Shown piece after piece: positions 37,696 through 47,348 of a stretch of 64,000 bases of DNA; position 1 is the first letter of the stretch; every line of letters starts with the position of its first letter. The translations under genes were made by a program, and so were the position numbers. Source of the stretch: Flavobacteriaceae bacterium UBA1682. GTDB lineage: Bacteria; Bacteroidota; Bacteroidia; Flavobacteriales; Flavobacteriaceae. Under the pieces are notes generated by a model that was not told the DNA's origin, made no database searches, and saw only the letters and a program-made list of their open reading frames with translations. The stretch is taken from contig DCKE01000019.1 in the NCBI GenBank assembly GCA_002320285.1, forward strand, positions 187,901-251,900, written 5' to 3'.

Positions 37696-40260
37696 ATGGC
37701 ACATCGCATTTACCTTTATAACATCGATTCGGTTTCCGGAGATCATTATCCCAATTATTTGGCAGAGTGGAAATACGATATCCCTTTTTTATTGCTGCCT
37801 CTTTTTTCAGAAAATGGACGTTCTAAACGTGATCAACTCTACTTTGACTCTAAGGGCGGTATTGAATTTCTCCAACAATTTTATGAGCTGTTAGAATCTC
37901 AATACGAGCTCCTTGCAAACCCACAATATCAAGAAGCTAAAACAGTGATGTTCGGCTTTCTAGAGTCCTTGCCATACGACCGCTTTCAAATAGACGGTAG
38001 CGATGTGTTTACGATGAACGACGAAAAACCTACCGCTCAAGCTAAGGAATGGGTTGTTCAAATACAAGAACAGATAGAATTGTATCAATTGGCCGTTAGA
38101 ACACAGCGTTTAGAACCTTTACAAACCCTATTAAAAACCGTTGGTTATCAAACCTTTTTAGAAGTTCTAGAAAGCGATTGGATTCGTTACGGTCTCGGAT
38201 ATTGGAATGAAGAAGCCTACCAACATCCGCTGACAGCGGTATATGAAAAAAATGGATTAAAAGGCTTAAGCGATCTCAATGGCAATGCCATTATGCCAGC
38301 TATTTACGACGAAATAGATGATTTTACAGACGGTATAGCTGTAATACAACGCAACGGTAAATTTGGCTACCTCAACAGTAGCGGAAAGGAAATAGTTCCA
38401 ACGATTTATGACGCAGCTCACGAAGTTTTCGACCTCCATTACGGTCCCATTATAGAGCAGTGTTATACCGATCAGCTCATCGCCGGACTGGTGGAACAGC
38501 AAAGTCTTTTCGGGTTGATCGATGTCGAAAAAAACGAGTTGCTGATTCCAACATTATACAGTGAACTCGAGTTGCTTTTTGGCGCTTATTTCAACGCTAA
38601 AAAAGACGGCAAATACCAACTGATCCATATAAATAACCAACGCATCCTAGACTTCGACAGTCCTATTCCCTTTGAATGGGAGTATATCGACCTGTTCTTT
38701 TTGAGGATAAGTGGCAGTTCCAAACGCCAATACTATACCGCCAATGGGGTTTATTTGGGAGATTATGCATCGGATATACTGTCGCCACTGCCCAACGGTT
38801 ATTACAGCGTAAAACCGCATCAGGGACAGTCTAAAAGCAGCATACTCGACCCGCAAGGGCGTATACTAAACACCGAAATTGATCGGGTAATGGAATTGTC
38901 TGAGTATCGATCTTTTGGGTTTAAAAAATTGCACCAATGGTATCTTTACAGCAGTGTACAACACCGATTTCTACTGACAGATTTTAAGATTGACAAAATC
39001 GTTATCGACTATTTAGCCAATTATTTTCAGGATATCTATATATTGGAAACCGATCAAGGCAAGGGAATTTACGATGCTCAAAGCGACAGCTGGAAACTTA
39101 GTCCCGATTCAAATTATATTAAAATTGAACACGCCTCTCAGCAGTTGTTACGCATAAAACTTCGAGCCGGAATGCAATACTGGGATGCCGCAACCAATGC
39201 GCTCAGCCCTACTTACGACTATATCTCAGAATCGATTTATCGCGAAGACCTGCTGTTGTTTTTATATCAAAAAGACCGTCTATTTTACCTCACTAAAAGC
39301 AAGCAAATTTGCGAAGCTACTGCCGAAGAAATTGGACAATTCCAACATAGAAAAGAAGAGTTAAACTACGCAGATCTGCGCTATTTCTCCAAATTTTTTC
39401 AACTGTGGAAAGCCAAAATGGGAACGGATTATTACCGTCATTTTGACGACGATATACTGTATAAAATGGCTTTAGAACACTTTGAAAAAGAAGAGTTCGA
39501 CCTGGCTGTTGCCCTTTGTGAAATCGGCGTAGATCGCCAACACCGCGAACTGATCTGCGAATTGGGTTACTTTTATGTCAATGCAGAGGATCCGCAATAT
39601 CAACGTCTTGCAGTAGCCTTGGAACTCTACCAAAAAGCGGCAGATTTAGGCGAAAAAAACGCTTGGAACAACCTCGGATACCACTATCAAAACGGCTTGG
39701 GTTGCGAACAAAATACCGAAAAAGCCATAGCCGCCTATACCCACTCTGCAGCACTCGGGAACGGATTGGCTTGGTCTAATCTAGCCCATTTATATTACTA
39801 TGGTGAACTCGTGGAAAAAGACGACGATTTAGCCATCGAATATTATTTAAAAGCGCAAAAACTCAAACATTTTCATCACGATAAGTTAGCCGATATCTAT
39901 TTTAGTAATGACGACTATAAAAAGGTATTACCACTTTTAAAAAAGGATTACGAAGAAGAATTTTCGCCCATCTATTACGCCCTGATGTACGAATCGGGTT
40001 TGGGCGGACTAAAGACAAATATAAAAAAGGCGCTGGCTTATTACGAAAAAGCGCTAGACATCGCACTTTATCCTCATGCTGTAAACCGACTGCTTTACCA
40101 CTACCGCGTTGCTTCTGAATTGGCCCATGCCGATCTATTTGCTCAGTGGTTGCACTATGCCGTAGAAAACAATATTGAAATTGATTATCAATTATTAGGT
40201 ATTGAAGATCCGTCAAAAAAATCAAAAAAGTCCTTTATAAAAAAGTTCTTTAAAAAATAA
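37696..40260 (+). CDS. WG-repeat and Sel1-repeat fusion protein (854 aa)
   Basis: There is no signal peptide, so it is likely cytoplasmic, unlike the two WG proteins at the window start. Residues ~1-180 form an N-terminal domain that I cannot name (MAHRIYLYNID ... HYPNYLAEWKYDIPFLLLPL). WG-like units occupy ~185-560 (KNGLKGLSDLNGNAIMPAIY, KFGYLNSSGKEIVPTIYDAA, LFGLIDVEKNELLIPTLYSE). Residues ~635-810 are Sel1-type repeats (ALELYQKAADLGEKNAWNNL, NTEKAIAAYTHSAALGNGLA). The C-terminus is a lysine-rich tail (SKKSFIKKFFKK). The fusion implies a protein-protein interaction scaffold; the pathway is unknown. It is a single gene with a strong terminator. Confidence 0.88.
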   Translation: MAHRIYLYNIDSVSGDHYPNYLAEWKYDIPFLLLPLFSENGRSKRDQLYFDSKGGIEFLQQFYELLESQYELLANPQYQEAKTVMFGFLESLPYDRFQIDGSDVFTMNDEKPTAQAKEWVVQIQEQIELYQLAVRTQRLEPLQTLLKTVGYQTFLEVLESDWIRYGLGYWNEEAYQHPLTAVYEKNGLKGLSDLNGNAIMPAIYDEIDDFTDGIAVIQRNGKFGYLNSSGKEIVPTIYDAAHEVFDLHYGPIIEQCYTDQLIAGLVEQQSLFGLIDVEKNELLIPTLYSELELLFGAYFNAKKDGKYQLIHINNQRILDFDSPIPFEWEYIDLFFLRISGSSKRQYYTANGVYLGDYASDILSPLPNGYYSVKPHQGQSKSSILDPQGRILNTEIDRVMELSEYRSFGFKKLHQWYLYSSVQHRFLLTDFKIDKIVIDYLANYFQDIYILETDQGKGIYDAQSDSWKLSPDSNYIKIEHASQQLLRIKLRAGMQYWDAATNALSPTYDYISESIYREDLLLFLYQKDRLFYLTKSKQICEATAEEIGQFQHRKEELNYADLRYFSKFFQLWKAKMGTDYYRHFDDDILYKMALEHFEKEEFDLAVALCEIGVDRQHRELICELGYFYVNAEDPQYQRLAVALELYQKAADLGEKNAWNNLGYHYQNGLGCEQNTEKAIAAYTHSAALGNGLAWSNLAHLYYYGELVEKDDDLAIEYYLKAQKLKHFHHDKLADIYFSNDDYKKVLPLLKKDYEEEFSPIYYALMYESGLGGLKTNIKKALAYYEKALDIALYPHAVNRLLYHYRVASELAHADLFAQWLHYAVENNIEIDYQLLGIEDPSKKSKKSFIKKFFKK

Positions 40261-40264
40261 GTTT

Positions 40265-40303
40265 TTCCCTTGCGAGTAACTCCACTCGCAAGGGAATTTT
40301 TAT
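40265..40303 (+). terminator. Rho-independent terminator of the WG-Sel1 gene
   Basis: A perfect 13-bp stem (40265-40277 / 40284-40296, core CCCTTGCGAGT) with a 6-base loop, followed by TTTTTA. It starts 4 bases after the stop codon. Confidence 0.88.
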
Positions 40304-40455
40304 GTTAGATGTTCCAGTATTCTTGAATGATATATAGTCGACATAAACCACACTATAGGGTGAGCGCAAAATTAGCACTGTGAACAATTCTTTAGAGTCT
40401 AGTACATTGTGTGTATTTTTATAAATGCCAAAACAAAGAGCCTACAATTGAAATA

Positions 40456-41016
40456 CTATCCTTCAAACTCCCCACAATCGTTTTCCTTAAACAAGGGTAA
40501 AGCTTCCTTGGTCGTATAATAATTGGAGGTTCTTTTATTTCTTAAATCAAATTTTTTACCGCTGATGTTCAACTTATAAACCGGTGCTTGATCTATTTGA
40601 GTGAGTGTAAAGATTCTGTCTGAGGTGGTGAAAATATATTTATTAGATTCCACATCAAAAGTAAATCCGTCGATTACATCATTGTCCTTTTCGTCGCAAA
40701 CATTGGTCCATAACATTTTATTCTCAACAATGGACAAATTCGCTAAATCACAGGCATAACAGTTGCCCGAAAACTCAATACCGTATTTCTCGTAAACATC
40801 GGTGCTTTTACTATTTAACACAGTTATCGGAACCAATGCTGCAAAAGCTTTGGGAACGGCCGCTTTCCCACTATCTACCTGGGTTACTTTTTCCTTGGCT
40901 AGACTATCTACACTAATTGTTTCAACTGGGGTTTCTACGGTTTCTTTTTTAGCAGTAGTTGTACACGAACTGAGCAATGCTATCGCGATTGCCAATGAAA
41001 TCAAGGTTTTTTTCAT
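40456..41016 (-). CDS. Lipoprotein of unknown function (186 aa)
   Basis: The start is the ATG at 41016 (MKKTLISLAIAIALLSSC), with a lipobox LSSC and Cys18. A low-complexity Thr/Val/Glu linker follows, then a globular domain with three cysteines (CYACDLANLS, NDCGEF) that may coordinate or form disulphides. No family is recognised. It is divergent from another lipoprotein gene at 41172. Confidence 0.78.
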   Translation of the reverse strand: MKKTLISLAIAIALLSSCTTTAKKETVETPVETISVDSLAKEKVTQVDSGKAAVPKAFAALVPITVLNSKSTDVYEKYGIEFSGNCYACDLANLSIVENKMLWTNVCDEKDNDVIDGFTFDVESNKYIFTTSDRIFTLTQIDQAPVYKLNISGKKFDLRNKRTSNYYTTKEALPLFKENDCGEFEG

Positions 41017-41171
41017 AAGAATGGATGTCTTCACTAAATTAATTTACCGACTGTAAAATTGGACAAAATCCGACGGCCGATATATCCCTGTTTCCAGCCA
41101 TTTATCGGGCAAATACAAGCATTTTATTGATTGTTTATCCGAATCCTGATATCTTCGTCAAAAAAAAGCAA

Positions 41172-42248
41172 ATGAAAATCGCATATCCCTTTTTTATAGC
41201 TGCTGTGTTTAGCCTTTTTATAGGATGCCAGTCGCAAACTAAAAATACAGAAAGCGCTCAAGGAGTAACGCAAATTACAAAAAAAACCGCAACGTTTACC
41301 GATTTTAAGAAGGTAAAAGGGGTAAATAATGTACAACAGGTACCCTTTGAGTTAACATCCCAATTGGATTCGATCCGTTTTTTTACAGCGCCAAATATGG
41401 ATGCCACTCAACTGAAAATAGCCTACAACAAATTCGATAATTACTACGGCTTTGAGGAATTTGACAACTTCTATTCAATACATTACAGCATTAACAACAA
41501 CATTTCAAACAGTATTGAAGCTTTTGTTTTAAAGTCCGAATTCACCGCAGCCTTTGATATGACCTTAGAAGGCGTTGATTTATATCAGATCAGAAGCAGT
41601 ATGTACAAAGCGATATCCGATGTTAAAACCAAATCGTTTGAAAAGTATGGAAGCATAACCGAGGTTTCTGAAGCCGAATATAAGGCGTCATCAAAAAATC
41701 GAAGCAATGAACTCTTGGTTAAAAACCCGTTGATCCAACTAAAAGACGGCAATTGGGTGTCTAGTGAAAATGCAAGGGAAGTCGTGGTGACCCAACATGA
41801 AAACATAGCGACAGAAGACGGCTATTTATCCAACGAATATATCGGCCAATCGCCCTATTTGAACTTGGAAGTTTTTAAAGAACACAGTGCAGAAGTTACC
41901 GATACTTACTACTCTTTTTATCAAGTGAAAAACGATGCTGAATTCAAACTGTTTACCGCGGGTTATCCACAGATACTGCCTGCACTTAAATGGATTTCCT
42001 ATATCTCCTCTAACGACGATGTAGGTAGTAATTTTGAAGTGGGCCGTTTCTCAGAAAAAACGTATAACCAGGAAAGTCTGTTGTATATCAACTTTACCAA
42101 CTTTAAAATTGCCAACGAGACCACAGCTTTTTGGGCGGACAACAACCGTTTTTACGCCGAAGTTTTTCCGGTAAATTCGAAAGCTTCTAAAGATAAAAAA
42201 CAAAAGTCTGCCTTTATAAAAATACAATTGAAAACCGATTTATTCTAA
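41172..42248 (+). CDS. Lipoprotein of unknown function (358 aa)
   Basis: The ATG at 41172 (MKIAYPFFIAAVFSLFIGC) gives a typical lipobox FIGC (Cys19); an in-frame upstream start would bury it. The body is a beta-alpha mixture with no repeats and no recognised domain. It is followed 141 bases downstream, on the same strand, by a secreted protein with its own -7 box. Confidence 0.78.
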   Translation: MKIAYPFFIAAVFSLFIGCQSQTKNTESAQGVTQITKKTATFTDFKKVKGVNNVQQVPFELTSQLDSIRFFTAPNMDATQLKIAYNKFDNYYGFEEFDNFYSIHYSINNNISNSIEAFVLKSEFTAAFDMTLEGVDLYQIRSSMYKAISDVKTKSFEKYGSITEVSEAEYKASSKNRSNELLVKNPLIQLKDGNWVSSENAREVVVTQHENIATEDGYLSNEYIGQSPYLNLEVFKEHSAEVTDTYYSFYQVKNDAEFKLFTAGYPQILPALKWISYISSNDDVGSNFEVGRFSEKTYNQESLLYINFTNFKIANETTAFWADNNRFYAEVFPVNSKASKDKKQKSAFIKIQLKTDLF

Positions 42249-42358
42249 CCGTAAAAGTCGCAAATGCCTCTACCATTCAAAACCTCAGCGCACAATTATA
42301 AAACAGTTAAGTACAAAAACCCCTGAAATCAACTAGTAATTATCGATACAGAACCCAC

Positions 42359-42366
42359 TAATTTTG
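42359..42366 (+). promoter_or_regulatory. -7 promoter element TAATTTTG
   Basis: An exact TAnnTTTG match 23 bases before the ATG at 42390. No convincing -33 element is seen. Confidence 0.42.
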
Positions 42367-42389
42367 AACTTCAATACTAAAGATAAAAA

Positions 42390-42956
42390 ATGAAAAGAAT
42401 CTTTTTAATCCTGTTGTTTTCCCTATTCCACTTGATGGCATTTGCACAATCACTGCAAGTCGCGATCAAACAAGATGGAAAAGTCATCCAAGCGGTAAAT
42501 GGTGTTTACCAACTGAAAAAAGCCCCGTTTGCCTTTGAAATTACAGCTTCCCATCTCGAGGGATTTTTAATTGGAGCGACCACCGATGAGCAAGTCTATC
42601 AATCAGCCGTAGGTCCATTTAATCCAGAAGTTTCCTGGTTTCAAAATACCGGTCTAGCAGAAGATTTGTACAACAAAAGCAAAGAGCTTTATTTGATGGA
42701 TCTCGCACCATCATATTGGTACTATACCGATGCAAAGGATCACAGATTTGACAAAAATCCCGTTGGAGACTTCGATAACTGGAGGGCTAAACGCAGTGTC
42801 AAGACCTTGTTTGATGTTATGATCAACCAAAGCATCGACATCAAAAGTTTTGACGGCAGCGTTTATCTACTGATGTATGCACCCGAATACGACGAATATT
42901 ACGATCTGATAGACAAGCAGAATTTATTTAATGCCACACTTCAATTCACAGAGTAA
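42390..42956 (+). CDS. Secreted protein of unknown function (188 aa)
   Basis: Signal peptide MKRIFLILLFSLFHLMAFAQ (cleavage before S-L-Q). The mature part is aromatic-rich (SYWYYTDAKDHRF, YAPEYDEYYDL) and has no recognised domain, membrane anchor or sorting domain. A strong terminator follows. Confidence 0.77.
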   Translation: MKRIFLILLFSLFHLMAFAQSLQVAIKQDGKVIQAVNGVYQLKKAPFAFEITASHLEGFLIGATTDEQVYQSAVGPFNPEVSWFQNTGLAEDLYNKSKELYLMDLAPSYWYYTDAKDHRFDKNPVGDFDNWRAKRSVKTLFDVMINQSIDIKSFDGSVYLLMYAPEYDEYYDLIDKQNLFNATLQFTE

Positions 42957-42974
42957 ATACCAAAACTATCATAC

Positions 42975-43013
42975 ACAAGGTCCCGATTGTTTTCAGTCGG
43001 GACCTTGTTTTTG
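42975..43013. terminator. Terminator between convergent genes
   Basis: A 12-bp perfect stem (42975-42986 / 42997-43008, core CAAGGTCCCGA) with a 10-base loop and a T-run on the plus strand. It ends the secreted-protein gene and may also serve the response-regulator gene that converges on it. Confidence 0.82.
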
Positions 43014-43025
43014 GTAAGGGTGATT

Positions 43026-43655
43026 CTATTCTATAATCAAACCATATTCTATGGCCAATTTGATTGCCGAACTCAGATTGGCACTTTGGAATTTCTCGAT
43101 GAGATTTTTTCGGTGACTTTCTACCGTATGTGGACTGATAAATAGTTTTTCCGCTATTTGATTGGTCGTCAATCCCTTTGAAGCTTCAGCCAATACCTCT
43201 TTTTCTCTACGTGTTAATTTGGGCACCTGACTCAGTCCATCGGAAGCTTTTTTATCTAAAACTAACTGGGTTTGTGCACACAAATAACAACGACCTGCGT
43301 ATACGGTTTTAATGCCCTCAATGATTTCGGAAACCGAAGCGTTCTTTTGAATATACCCCAGAGCCCCTTCAGCCAAACAACTGTTTATAACAGGCAGTTC
43401 GTTGTGAACGCTCAGCATAACGATTTGTAGGTGTTCGTACTTTTTCTTTAGGGGTTTGATCAATTCGATACTGTTGACGTCGACCAAATTGATATCGAGC
43501 AACAAGATATCGACCCCAAAATTGGCCAAACCTGTATTCATTTCTGAAGCGTTTTTAAAACAAGCGACAACTTCGATTTGATCGCTGTTTCCCAAAATAT
43601 TTTTAAGCCCCTCTAATAAGAGTGGGTGATCGTCTGTTATGGCTACTTTTATCAT
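43026..43655 (-). CDS. NarL/LuxR-type response regulator (209 aa)
   Basis: Receiver domain (~1-118) with acidic pocket D8/D9 and phosphoacceptor Asp54 (DILLLDINLVD), Ser/Thr switch (MLSVH) and Lys (IQKNA). A LuxR helix-turn-helix follows at ~142-205 (LTRREKEVLAEASKGLTTNQ and FISPHTVESHRKNL). It follows the histidine kinase gene after 2 bases and is its obvious partner. It should act as a DNA-binding regulator; the targets cannot be read here. Confidence 0.95.
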   Translation of the reverse strand: MIKVAITDDHPLLLEGLKNILGNSDQIEVVACFKNASEMNTGLANFGVDILLLDINLVDVNSIELIKPLKKKYEHLQIVMLSVHNELPVINSCLAEGALGYIQKNASVSEIIEGIKTVYAGRCYLCAQTQLVLDKKASDGLSQVPKLTRREKEVLAEASKGLTTNQIAEKLFISPHTVESHRKNLIEKFQSANLSSAIKLAIEYGLIIE

Positions 43656-43657
43656 AT

Positions 43658-45886
43658 TTACTCGATGGGTATTTGTAGTTCTATACTGGTTCCAATATGC
43701 CTTTCAGATCGGATGTGCATGCTGCCCTTTAAAAAATGGACTCTGGATTCTATATTGTGAAAACCCGCTGTTTTTGTAAGATCTAAGTCGTTAGAGTCGA
43801 AACCGATTCCATCATCCTCTATGGTGAGATTTAACAGTGCCTGATCTTCGCTGAGCTGAATGATGATTTCGGAAGCAGCAGCGTGTTTGATCGCATTGTT
43901 GACCAATTCCTGTATGATTCTATAAACAAGCAATTGTTTATCTATGGACAGCGAATTGCTGTAATTGATGCATTCGGTGTGGATTTGTAGCGCATTGTTT
44001 GACATGCGATGTGCAAATTCTCGAACCGCAGCTTCCAATCCGTATTTCAACAGTAAATCGGGCATTAAATTGTGGGCTACCCGTCTCAGTTCTTCTACAG
44101 CATTGTCGATTTGGTCGATGGATTTTGAAATTCCCTGCTGTACGGTATTTGGTGGTTGTGCATCTAAATGAGACAATTGGTGTTTGGTACCGGAAAGCAG
44201 ACCGCCCAATCCGTCGTGTAAATCGCGAGCTATACGACTGCGCTCCTTTTCCTGCCCTTCGAGCAAGGCGGTAAGCGTTGCAATCTTAGAATGTTGCTTT
44301 TCCTTTTCCATGGCCAAAAGGTGTAGTTCATCTTGCTGTTTTAGCGACTGCACACGTTGTTTGTAGGCATACAACAACAAAAGAATCAACACGATGAAAA
44401 TGACGATAAAAACGATATAATACGTACTGATTTTCTCTTTAAAAGCCAACAGCTTTTTGTAGGTATCGAGATCGCTGTTCTTTTGCTCTGCCTCCAACTT
44501 GGCCAATCGAAGCTGCTGCTCTTTTTTCTCCGATTCCAATTCTGAGAATTTGAGGCGCTCGCGCTGATTTTCCTCTACCAATTTTAAATTGTTATACAGC
44601 TGTTCGCGCTGTGCCCGAATCATCTGCATCAACCTGATTTCTTGTGCGTTTTTATCACTGATCAACTGCAACTTAAGATATTTTTGCTCCTGGCGTTCGT
44701 TCTCAAACTGCGATTCCAATCGTTTGGTAATTTCCAGTTTTTCCTGATCATACAGACTTTGGTATTTGTCTATATAACGCTTATAATACGTTAGTGCTTC
44801 TAGGTAATTGCCCTGTGCCTCGCTGATCTCAGAAAGAGATTCGAGTAGGGCTAACTCGATATTACCATCGTTAACCGAACTTTTTTCTATTTCTACGGCA
44901 GCCTGTAGAAAGTAAGATTTGGCCAATTCATAATCTTTATTTTGTAGGGCTAATTCCGCCAAAATCCCAAAGGACGAAGCGATGTGAATGGCATTGGCGG
45001 TTTCTATACTGACCTCTTTGGCTAATTGAGCGTATAACATCGCTTTTTTAGGGTCAAAACCCGTGTATAAATTGGCTAGATTAATCGCTGCATACGAGAG
45101 ATTACTCTTGTTAATCATGCTGCTTTCATTTTTTCGGAAAGTTGCAATTGCCTGTAAATAATACTGTTCTACTCGTTTTCTTAAATCGACATTTGAAGGA
45201 TCTTGCACATATTTTTGCTCGTATACATACCCCATCCGCATATAGGCATCGAAAGTTAAATTGGGATCGTATTGTTTGGATGCTAGCAGCAAAAATTGCT
45301 TGCTGTATTTTTCTTCGAGTTGGTACTCATTGAGGTTGGCGTAAATAGCTGCTAACTCCTTCACTACATTAGCAAATCTGCCGTATGAGGTAGCAGACGT
45401 TGGTGTATTTTCGAAATAGTCCAGGGCTTTTAGGTATGCTTCTACAGCCTCGGTGGTTTTATTATCTCGTGCAAAAACCCAACCTTTGGCATATTGCACA
45501 TAAGCTTTGGCCTCGTTGTTATTGGTTTTTAAGCTGTAAGCAATTGCCTGTTCCAAGCTTTTAAGAGATGCTAGCTGTTTGTTATCTAAGCGGTAATTCA
45601 TCGCTTGAACGGCATATAAAATCGCCGCATACTTCCCATCGGTTTGTAGCGTAGCTATGGATAGGTTCGTCTCTAAAACCTGATACGATTTCGATTTAAA
45701 ATTGTTTAAAAAAAGAGCTGTCGCGTATTTGGGAGCATTATTTAACTGGGCGCTAATATCGTTGGAAGCTTTGGTATATTCGTTTTCTAAATCGCTTAAA
45801 GCCGTTTGTGCGTGAATGTAAAACGGACAAACAAACCAGATAAAAATCCATAAAAAACTGTTGATCAAAAACTTATACCTATCCAT
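43658..45886 (-). CDS. TPR-containing sensor histidine kinase, HisKA_3 type (742 aa)
   Basis: Signal-anchor MDRYKFLINSFLWIFIWFVC, then a periplasmic TPR array (~30-380), a long coiled coil (~385-475), one membrane helix (~485-505, STYYIVFIVIFIVLILLLLY) and a kinase core. The phosphoacceptor is His557 in RIARDLHDGLGG (HisKA_3), followed by an HATPase domain (QELVNNAIKHAA, EDDGIGFD). The layout indicates an external or periplasmic signal read by TPRs. It is co-transcribed with the NarL-type regulator (2-base gap). The signal is unknown. Confidence 0.95.
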   Translation of the reverse strand: MDRYKFLINSFLWIFIWFVCPFYIHAQTALSDLENEYTKASNDISAQLNNAPKYATALFLNNFKSKSYQVLETNLSIATLQTDGKYAAILYAVQAMNYRLDNKQLASLKSLEQAIAYSLKTNNNEAKAYVQYAKGWVFARDNKTTEAVEAYLKALDYFENTPTSATSYGRFANVVKELAAIYANLNEYQLEEKYSKQFLLLASKQYDPNLTFDAYMRMGYVYEQKYVQDPSNVDLRKRVEQYYLQAIATFRKNESSMINKSNLSYAAINLANLYTGFDPKKAMLYAQLAKEVSIETANAIHIASSFGILAELALQNKDYELAKSYFLQAAVEIEKSSVNDGNIELALLESLSEISEAQGNYLEALTYYKRYIDKYQSLYDQEKLEITKRLESQFENERQEQKYLKLQLISDKNAQEIRLMQMIRAQREQLYNNLKLVEENQRERLKFSELESEKKEQQLRLAKLEAEQKNSDLDTYKKLLAFKEKISTYYIVFIVIFIVLILLLLYAYKQRVQSLKQQDELHLLAMEKEKQHSKIATLTALLEGQEKERSRIARDLHDGLGGLLSGTKHQLSHLDAQPPNTVQQGISKSIDQIDNAVEELRRVAHNLMPDLLLKYGLEAAVREFAHRMSNNALQIHTECINYSNSLSIDKQLLVYRIIQELVNNAIKHAAASEIIIQLSEDQALLNLTIEDDGIGFDSNDLDLTKTAGFHNIESRVHFLKGSMHIRSERHIGTSIELQIPIE

Positions 45887-46084
45887 TTTTATATATCAAA
45901 GACTGTAAATATAACGAAAATACCCGCTCCTCAAAATGACGTTATTCGACAAATCATGCACCAAAAAGCACAGTAGTTATGTTGTACACCAATCGACTCA
46001 ATCGGGAGAAAGATACTTTGCTATTCCCTATAAGTTCATAAAACACAGCTTTATAGGCATAAAAAAAACATTAAACCCGTCATC

Positions 46085-46540
46085 TTATTGCCTGGTCAAT
46101 TTCAACTGTGTGTTTTCTTTTGAAATATCAAAAACCAGCTTTTTTGAAGGCTTAAAAATCCGGGTAGGCGATGGACAAGTTCCCGATTGACCAATACTGT
46201 CCACTTGCATTTCCACTTGGTCGGTATCGGTAAAAAAATAACGTCCATATACCGTTGTAAAACAATCGTTGCCACATTCCCAGCTGTCGTAACTCGTGAA
46301 TGTTTCGTCATCTAAAAAATCCATTGCCTGAAAGTTAAAACGCGTCGCGGAATCCGTTCGGCGAGACAGCAAATAAACTTGCTCTTCATCCGAGTGAAGC
46401 AATACTTCACTTTCAATAAACCATTGGGTGTTTTTTAAATAATTGGGAAAACTAGATTTTTTACTTCGATCGTCTTTACAACTAAACAACTGTATCAAAA
46501 CGAAAATTGCCAAGGCGATAGACAAGAACTTATTGACCAT
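46085..46540 (-). CDS. Lipoprotein of unknown function (151 aa)
   Basis: The ATG at 46540 (MVNKFLSIALAIFVLIQLFSC) opens a signal with lipobox LFSC (Cys21); a second ATG six codons upstream is possible. The mature domain has two cysteines (ECGNDCFTT) and strands. No family is recognised. Confidence 0.73.
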   Translation of the reverse strand: MVNKFLSIALAIFVLIQLFSCKDDRSKKSSFPNYLKNTQWFIESEVLLHSDEEQVYLLSRRTDSATRFNFQAMDFLDDETFTSYDSWECGNDCFTTVYGRYFFTDTDQVEMQVDSIGQSGTCPSPTRIFKPSKKLVFDISKENTQLKLTRQ

Positions 46541-46720
46541 AATTTTATTATTTGACATACTTCATCCCTGTTTTCTTATTACACAAAGACAACATTTGAT
46601 CTTACGAACGCATACTGGATCTACTGACAGCATTTATCTAGGGTTCGGTAACTGTTGTTCTTATCCAACCATTGGCCAAAACTGCTCTCTCACTATATTT
46701 TATATCCTTGGTATTTTTAC

Positions 46721-47236
46721 TTAAAAATCAAAGGTTTTCACGGCAATACATTTCGATTTTGTAGCAGCGCTAACCTCTAGGTAATCCTCATACAATTCGA
46801 TTTTTACTATTCTCACCCCTTTTGGAATACGATGACTAATATCTTTAGTGTAATTATAACCTTTGATCAAAGCTCCTTCTTTACCGGGTTTATTTTTAAT
46901 CTCCACATAATACTTCAACGTGATTTCCACGCCGTCTTGCTCGCCTTTTTCGTATCGAATCCGTCTTATATGGCGCATTTGATGTCCACTGGATCTGATA
47001 TTGCCCTGTATCCGAAATTGTAGTTTTGACTCGTTTGTACTAAGCATTAAAATTTCGGGTTTCAGCCTCGGTGTAACTTCTCTAAGGGTTGTAGTGGAAT
47101 ATGTACGGCCCGTTTCTGGAATCTCGTTGTTGACCCGTTGTGGTGCTGCGTAAATCGTAGTTACCGTCAGTCTCTGCGCTTGGGTTTTAAATACCATTAA
47201 CAGCAACAACGTAGGTAAAATCACATAATTTTTCAC
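46721..47236 (-). CDS. Exported protein of unknown function, GTG start (171 aa)
   Basis: Signal peptide (KNYVILPTLLLLMVFKTQAQ) directly follows a GTG at 47236; no ATG is available in that position. The mature protein is basic and beta-rich (KSKCIAVKTFDF at the end). It has no recognised domain, and stands alone among lipoprotein genes on the same strand. Confidence 0.72.
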   Translation of the reverse strand: MKNYVILPTLLLLMVFKTQAQRLTVTTIYAAPQRVNNEIPETGRTYSTTTLREVTPRLKPEILMLSTNESKLQFRIQGNIRSSGHQMRHIRRIRYEKGEQDGVEITLKYYVEIKNKPGKEGALIKGYNYTKDISHRIPKGVRIVKIELYEDYLEVSAATKSKCIAVKTFDF

Positions 47237-47348
47237 TGCTTTTTATTTAATCGACTTTGATGGAAAGATAGGGATAGTCGTTAATTCAAACCATCCCTGA
47301 TACCGGTGGTTTTTACAACTTGTACATGTATCTCCAATACTGATTTCG

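Noticed and set aside
46102..46311. Second reading frame overlapping the 151-aa lipoprotein gene
   Set aside because: No signal peptide or start support; the lipoprotein frame explains the region.
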